7,591 nucleotides of DNA from Dehalococcoidia bacterium (GTDB lineage Bacteria > Chloroflexota > Dehalococcoidia > UBA3495): contig PCAH01000198.1 in assembly GCA_002730485.1 (NCBI GenBank), forward strand, positions 1 through 7,591, written 5' to 3'. The notes below the pieces were generated by a model. That model was not told where the DNA came from. It searched no databases and saw nothing but the letters and a program-made list of their open reading frames with translations. Within the stretch, counting starts at the first letter, position 1; each line of letters begins with the position of its first letter. Below are positions 5,964-7,591 of the stretch, in pieces. The position numbers were made by a program, and so were the translations under genes.

Positions 5964-7428
5964 GCGACAACTTAGTGCCGTGATGATTGGCTTGGTGGCT
6001 TGTATTGCCGCTGGGTTCCTCTTCGTTTTGTTCCGATCTCCCGCACCTGTGGCACCGCGCAAGCGTGTAACCGATGTTGCTGCCGAGCGAGCTGCCGGCA
6101 CGATGGGAGGCGGCATTGCGGCGGAATCATCCAGCGCCAGGGTAGAGCAGGTGGATATCGAGGGTGAGTTCTTGGAGTTTGATGGTCAACCGGGGGAGAC
6201 TGCCGGCGCTTGGCCGCACTTTCGGGGGGCTGACTTCAGCAATATTTGCAGCAACAGCATGGCGTTGGCGGAAAGTTGGGAGGAGGGCGGACCGCCATTG
6301 CTGTGGGACAAACCGATCGACTTGGGCGAGGGCCACAGCGGGGCTGTGGTCTGGAAGGGGCGCGTGTATGTGATGGATTATGACGAGGAGAAGCAAGGGG
6401 ATGCGTTGCGTTGCTTCTCGATTGCTGACGGCCGCGAAATCTGGCGTCGCTGGTACAAGGCGCCGACCAAGCGCAATCACGGCGTTTCCCGAACGGTGCC
6501 GGCGGTGACTGAGCAGTACACTGTTACGATTGGGCCGCGGTGCCATGTGATGTGTGTGGATACGGAGACGGGAAGTTTCCAGTGGGGGATCGACATGGTG
6601 GCCGATCACGGCGCGGAGGTGCCGCTTTGGTACACGGGCCAGTGTCCTTTGATCGATGGGGAGACGGTTGTGTTGGCACCGGCGGGAAAGTCATTGATGC
6701 TAGGCGTGGATATCGCCACCGGGAACGTCATGTGGGAGACGTCAAACCCGGGCGATTGGAAGATGTCGCACGCCTCGGTGATGCCGATGACGTTGCTTGG
6801 AAAAAAAATGTACGTGTACTGTGCTTCAGGCGGGGTGGCGGGGATTTCGGCAGAGGAGGGTGCCGCGGGTGAACTGCTTTGGCAAAGCACGGTCTGGAAT
6901 AACAAGGTCACATCTCCCTCGCCGTTGAAGGTGGATGACCAGCGCCTGTTCCTGACTGCCGGCAACGGGGCAGGCAGCATGATGCTGGAGTTGAAGGAGG
7001 CCAGCGGGGCGATTGCTGTTGAGGTTGCGTTTGAGCAGGATAAGACCAAGGGCTTTAGCTGTGAGCAGCAGACGCCGATCCTTTACGAGCAACACATTTT
7101 TGCTGTGCTGCCCAAGTCGGCCGGGGAACGGCGTGAGCAGTTTGCCTGCCTTAACACCGAGGGGGAAATTATCTGGACCAGTGGCAAGACAGCGCGTTAC
7201 GGGCTGGGGCCGTTCCTAATGGCTGACAACAAGTTTTTTATCCTAAACGATAACGGGGAGTTGAGCATGATCAAGGCATCGCTGACCGGTTTTGAGCCAC
7301 TTGCCCAGGCCCGGGTGCTCAACGGGCACGACGCCTGGGCGCCGATGGCCCTGGTCGATGGCAAGTTGCTTTTGAGGGATTCCAAGCAGATGATCTGTCT
7401 GGATATGCGAAAGGTGAGAACCAACTGA
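5956..7428 (+). CDS. Membrane-anchored PQQ-like beta-propeller repeat protein
   Basis: The 490-residue product has one N-terminal transmembrane segment (about 9-26) with no clear signal-peptidase site, then a long Ala/Gly/Ser-rich linker to about residue 80, and a propeller domain facing the periplasm. The domain opens AWPHFRGADFSN, a degenerate form of the WPxWRGP signature. Blade motifs such as IADGREIW, TETGSFQW, IATGNVMW and TEGEIIW recur, as in BamB/PQQ-like proteins. Compared with the PQQ protein at 3213-4445 it is longer, membrane-tethered and divergent in sequence, so it is a distinct family member. The GTG start is taken because the frame has no earlier start and the membrane segment begins almost at once; ATG 5983 would cut into it. 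The ferredoxin-like gene follows 15 bp after the stop, so the two form an operon. A role in the associated redox locus is inferred. Confidence 0.82.
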   Translation: MSERQLSAVMIGLVACIAAGFLFVLFRSPAPVAPRKRVTDVAAERAAGTMGGGIAAESSSARVEQVDIEGEFLEFDGQPGETAGAWPHFRGADFSNICSNSMALAESWEEGGPPLLWDKPIDLGEGHSGAVVWKGRVYVMDYDEEKQGDALRCFSIADGREIWRRWYKAPTKRNHGVSRTVPAVTEQYTVTIGPRCHVMCVDTETGSFQWGIDMVADHGAEVPLWYTGQCPLIDGETVVLAPAGKSLMLGVDIATGNVMWETSNPGDWKMSHASVMPMTLLGKKMYVYCASGGVAGISAEEGAAGELLWQSTVWNNKVTSPSPLKVDDQRLFLTAGNGAGSMMLELKEASGAIAVEVAFEQDKTKGFSCEQQTPILYEQHIFAVLPKSAGERREQFACLNTEGEIIWTSGKTARYGLGPFLMADNKFFILNDNGELSMIKASLTGFEPLAQARVLNGHDAWAPMALVDGKLLLRDSKQMICLDMRKVRTN

Positions 7429-7431
7429 TGT

Positions 7432-7439
7432 GAGAGGAG
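7432..7439 (+). promoter_or_regulatory. Strong ribosome binding site for the last gene
   Basis: GAGAGGAG lies 4 nt before the ATG at 7444. Together with the one at 5936 it is among the few clear Shine-Dalgarno sequences in the window; most other genes here lack one. It fixes the start of the truncated last gene. Confidence 0.75.
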
Positions 7440-7443
7440 TATC

Positions 7444-7591
7444 ATGGCTGAACTGAAAGGGCCGGACAAGTTGCCCCGGATTGCGTTCCTGCGTCAGGCC
7501 ACGAGCCGAGTGGTGGCAGTAGGGCTTGGTTTGCTTGGCGGACTGCTAGCCTTTGGCTCGCGGCGGCAGAATACCGTTTGGCAGATCGATC
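7444..7591 (+). CDS. N-terminal part of a membrane-anchored, probably 4Fe-4S ferredoxin-like protein (3' end outside window)
   Basis: Only 49 residues are present. They show a short polar start (MAELKGPDKLPR), one hydrophobic segment (about 23-37, VVAVGLGLLGGLLAFG), then SRRQNTVWQID at the window edge. No cysteine is yet visible, so the assignment rests on memory: in planctomycetes and verrucomicrobia, TVWQIDPxKC lead-ins introduce the first CxxCxxCxxxC cluster of a ferredoxin-type protein that lies beside NHL, small Tat and PQQ-like genes. If right, this is the electron carrier of the locus. It could instead be an unrelated membrane-anchored protein. It follows the membrane-anchored PQQ gene by 15 bp. 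Confidence 0.6.
   Translation, partial: MAELKGPDKLPRIAFLRQATSRVVAVGLGLLGGLLAFGSRRQNTVWQID

Overview
The window is about 57% GC by eye and gene-dense. It most resembles a member of the Planctomycetes-Verrucomicrobia-Lentisphaerae group, and I favour Verrucomicrobia. Three features point there: a prepilin-like protein with the [10 protein letters not shown]...[11 protein letters not shown]-terminus and a C-terminal LFVDGH motif, a secreted PQQ-type beta-propeller with the DWPQWRGPDRDGVS opening, and a secreted five-bladed-propeller glycosidase-like protein. This is family-level recognition from memory, not a database search.

Left part (1-3109, all + strand): the C-terminal end of an unrecognised protein (2-109) is followed by a small lipoprotein with a His-rich linker and four copies of a cysteine motif (192-617), closed by a clear intrinsic terminator (643-675). 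Next come a prepilin-like secreted/pseudopilin protein (734-1564) and, 30 bp later, a secreted glycoside-hydrolase-like beta-propeller protein (1595-3109), probably in one transcript.

Middle (3110-4691): a secreted PQQ-like propeller protein (3213-4445) converges with only 9 bp to spare on a two-gene minus-strand unit. A 50-bp element is found directly upstream of both the prepilin gene and this PQQ gene, and is probably a shared leader or promoter.

Right part (4455-7591): a divergent locus. Leftward run a Tat-exported NHL-type propeller with CGCCNP and CEDC cysteine motifs (5744-4695) and, 3 bp later, a 78-residue Tat-signal protein with four cysteines (4691-4455). Rightward run a membrane-anchored PQQ-like propeller (5956-7428) and, after a strong ribosome binding site, the start of a membrane-anchored protein whose last visible residues (TVWQID) resemble the lead-in to the first cluster motif of a 4Fe-4S ferredoxin-type family (7444 onward, cut by the window edge). 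I infer that this right half is part of an uncharacterised extracytoplasmic electron-transfer or metal-handling module. The tail of the cysteine-rich lipoprotein (GCCKLPKA) resembles that of the small Tat protein (GCKLPKA), which hints at a link between the two ends of the window.
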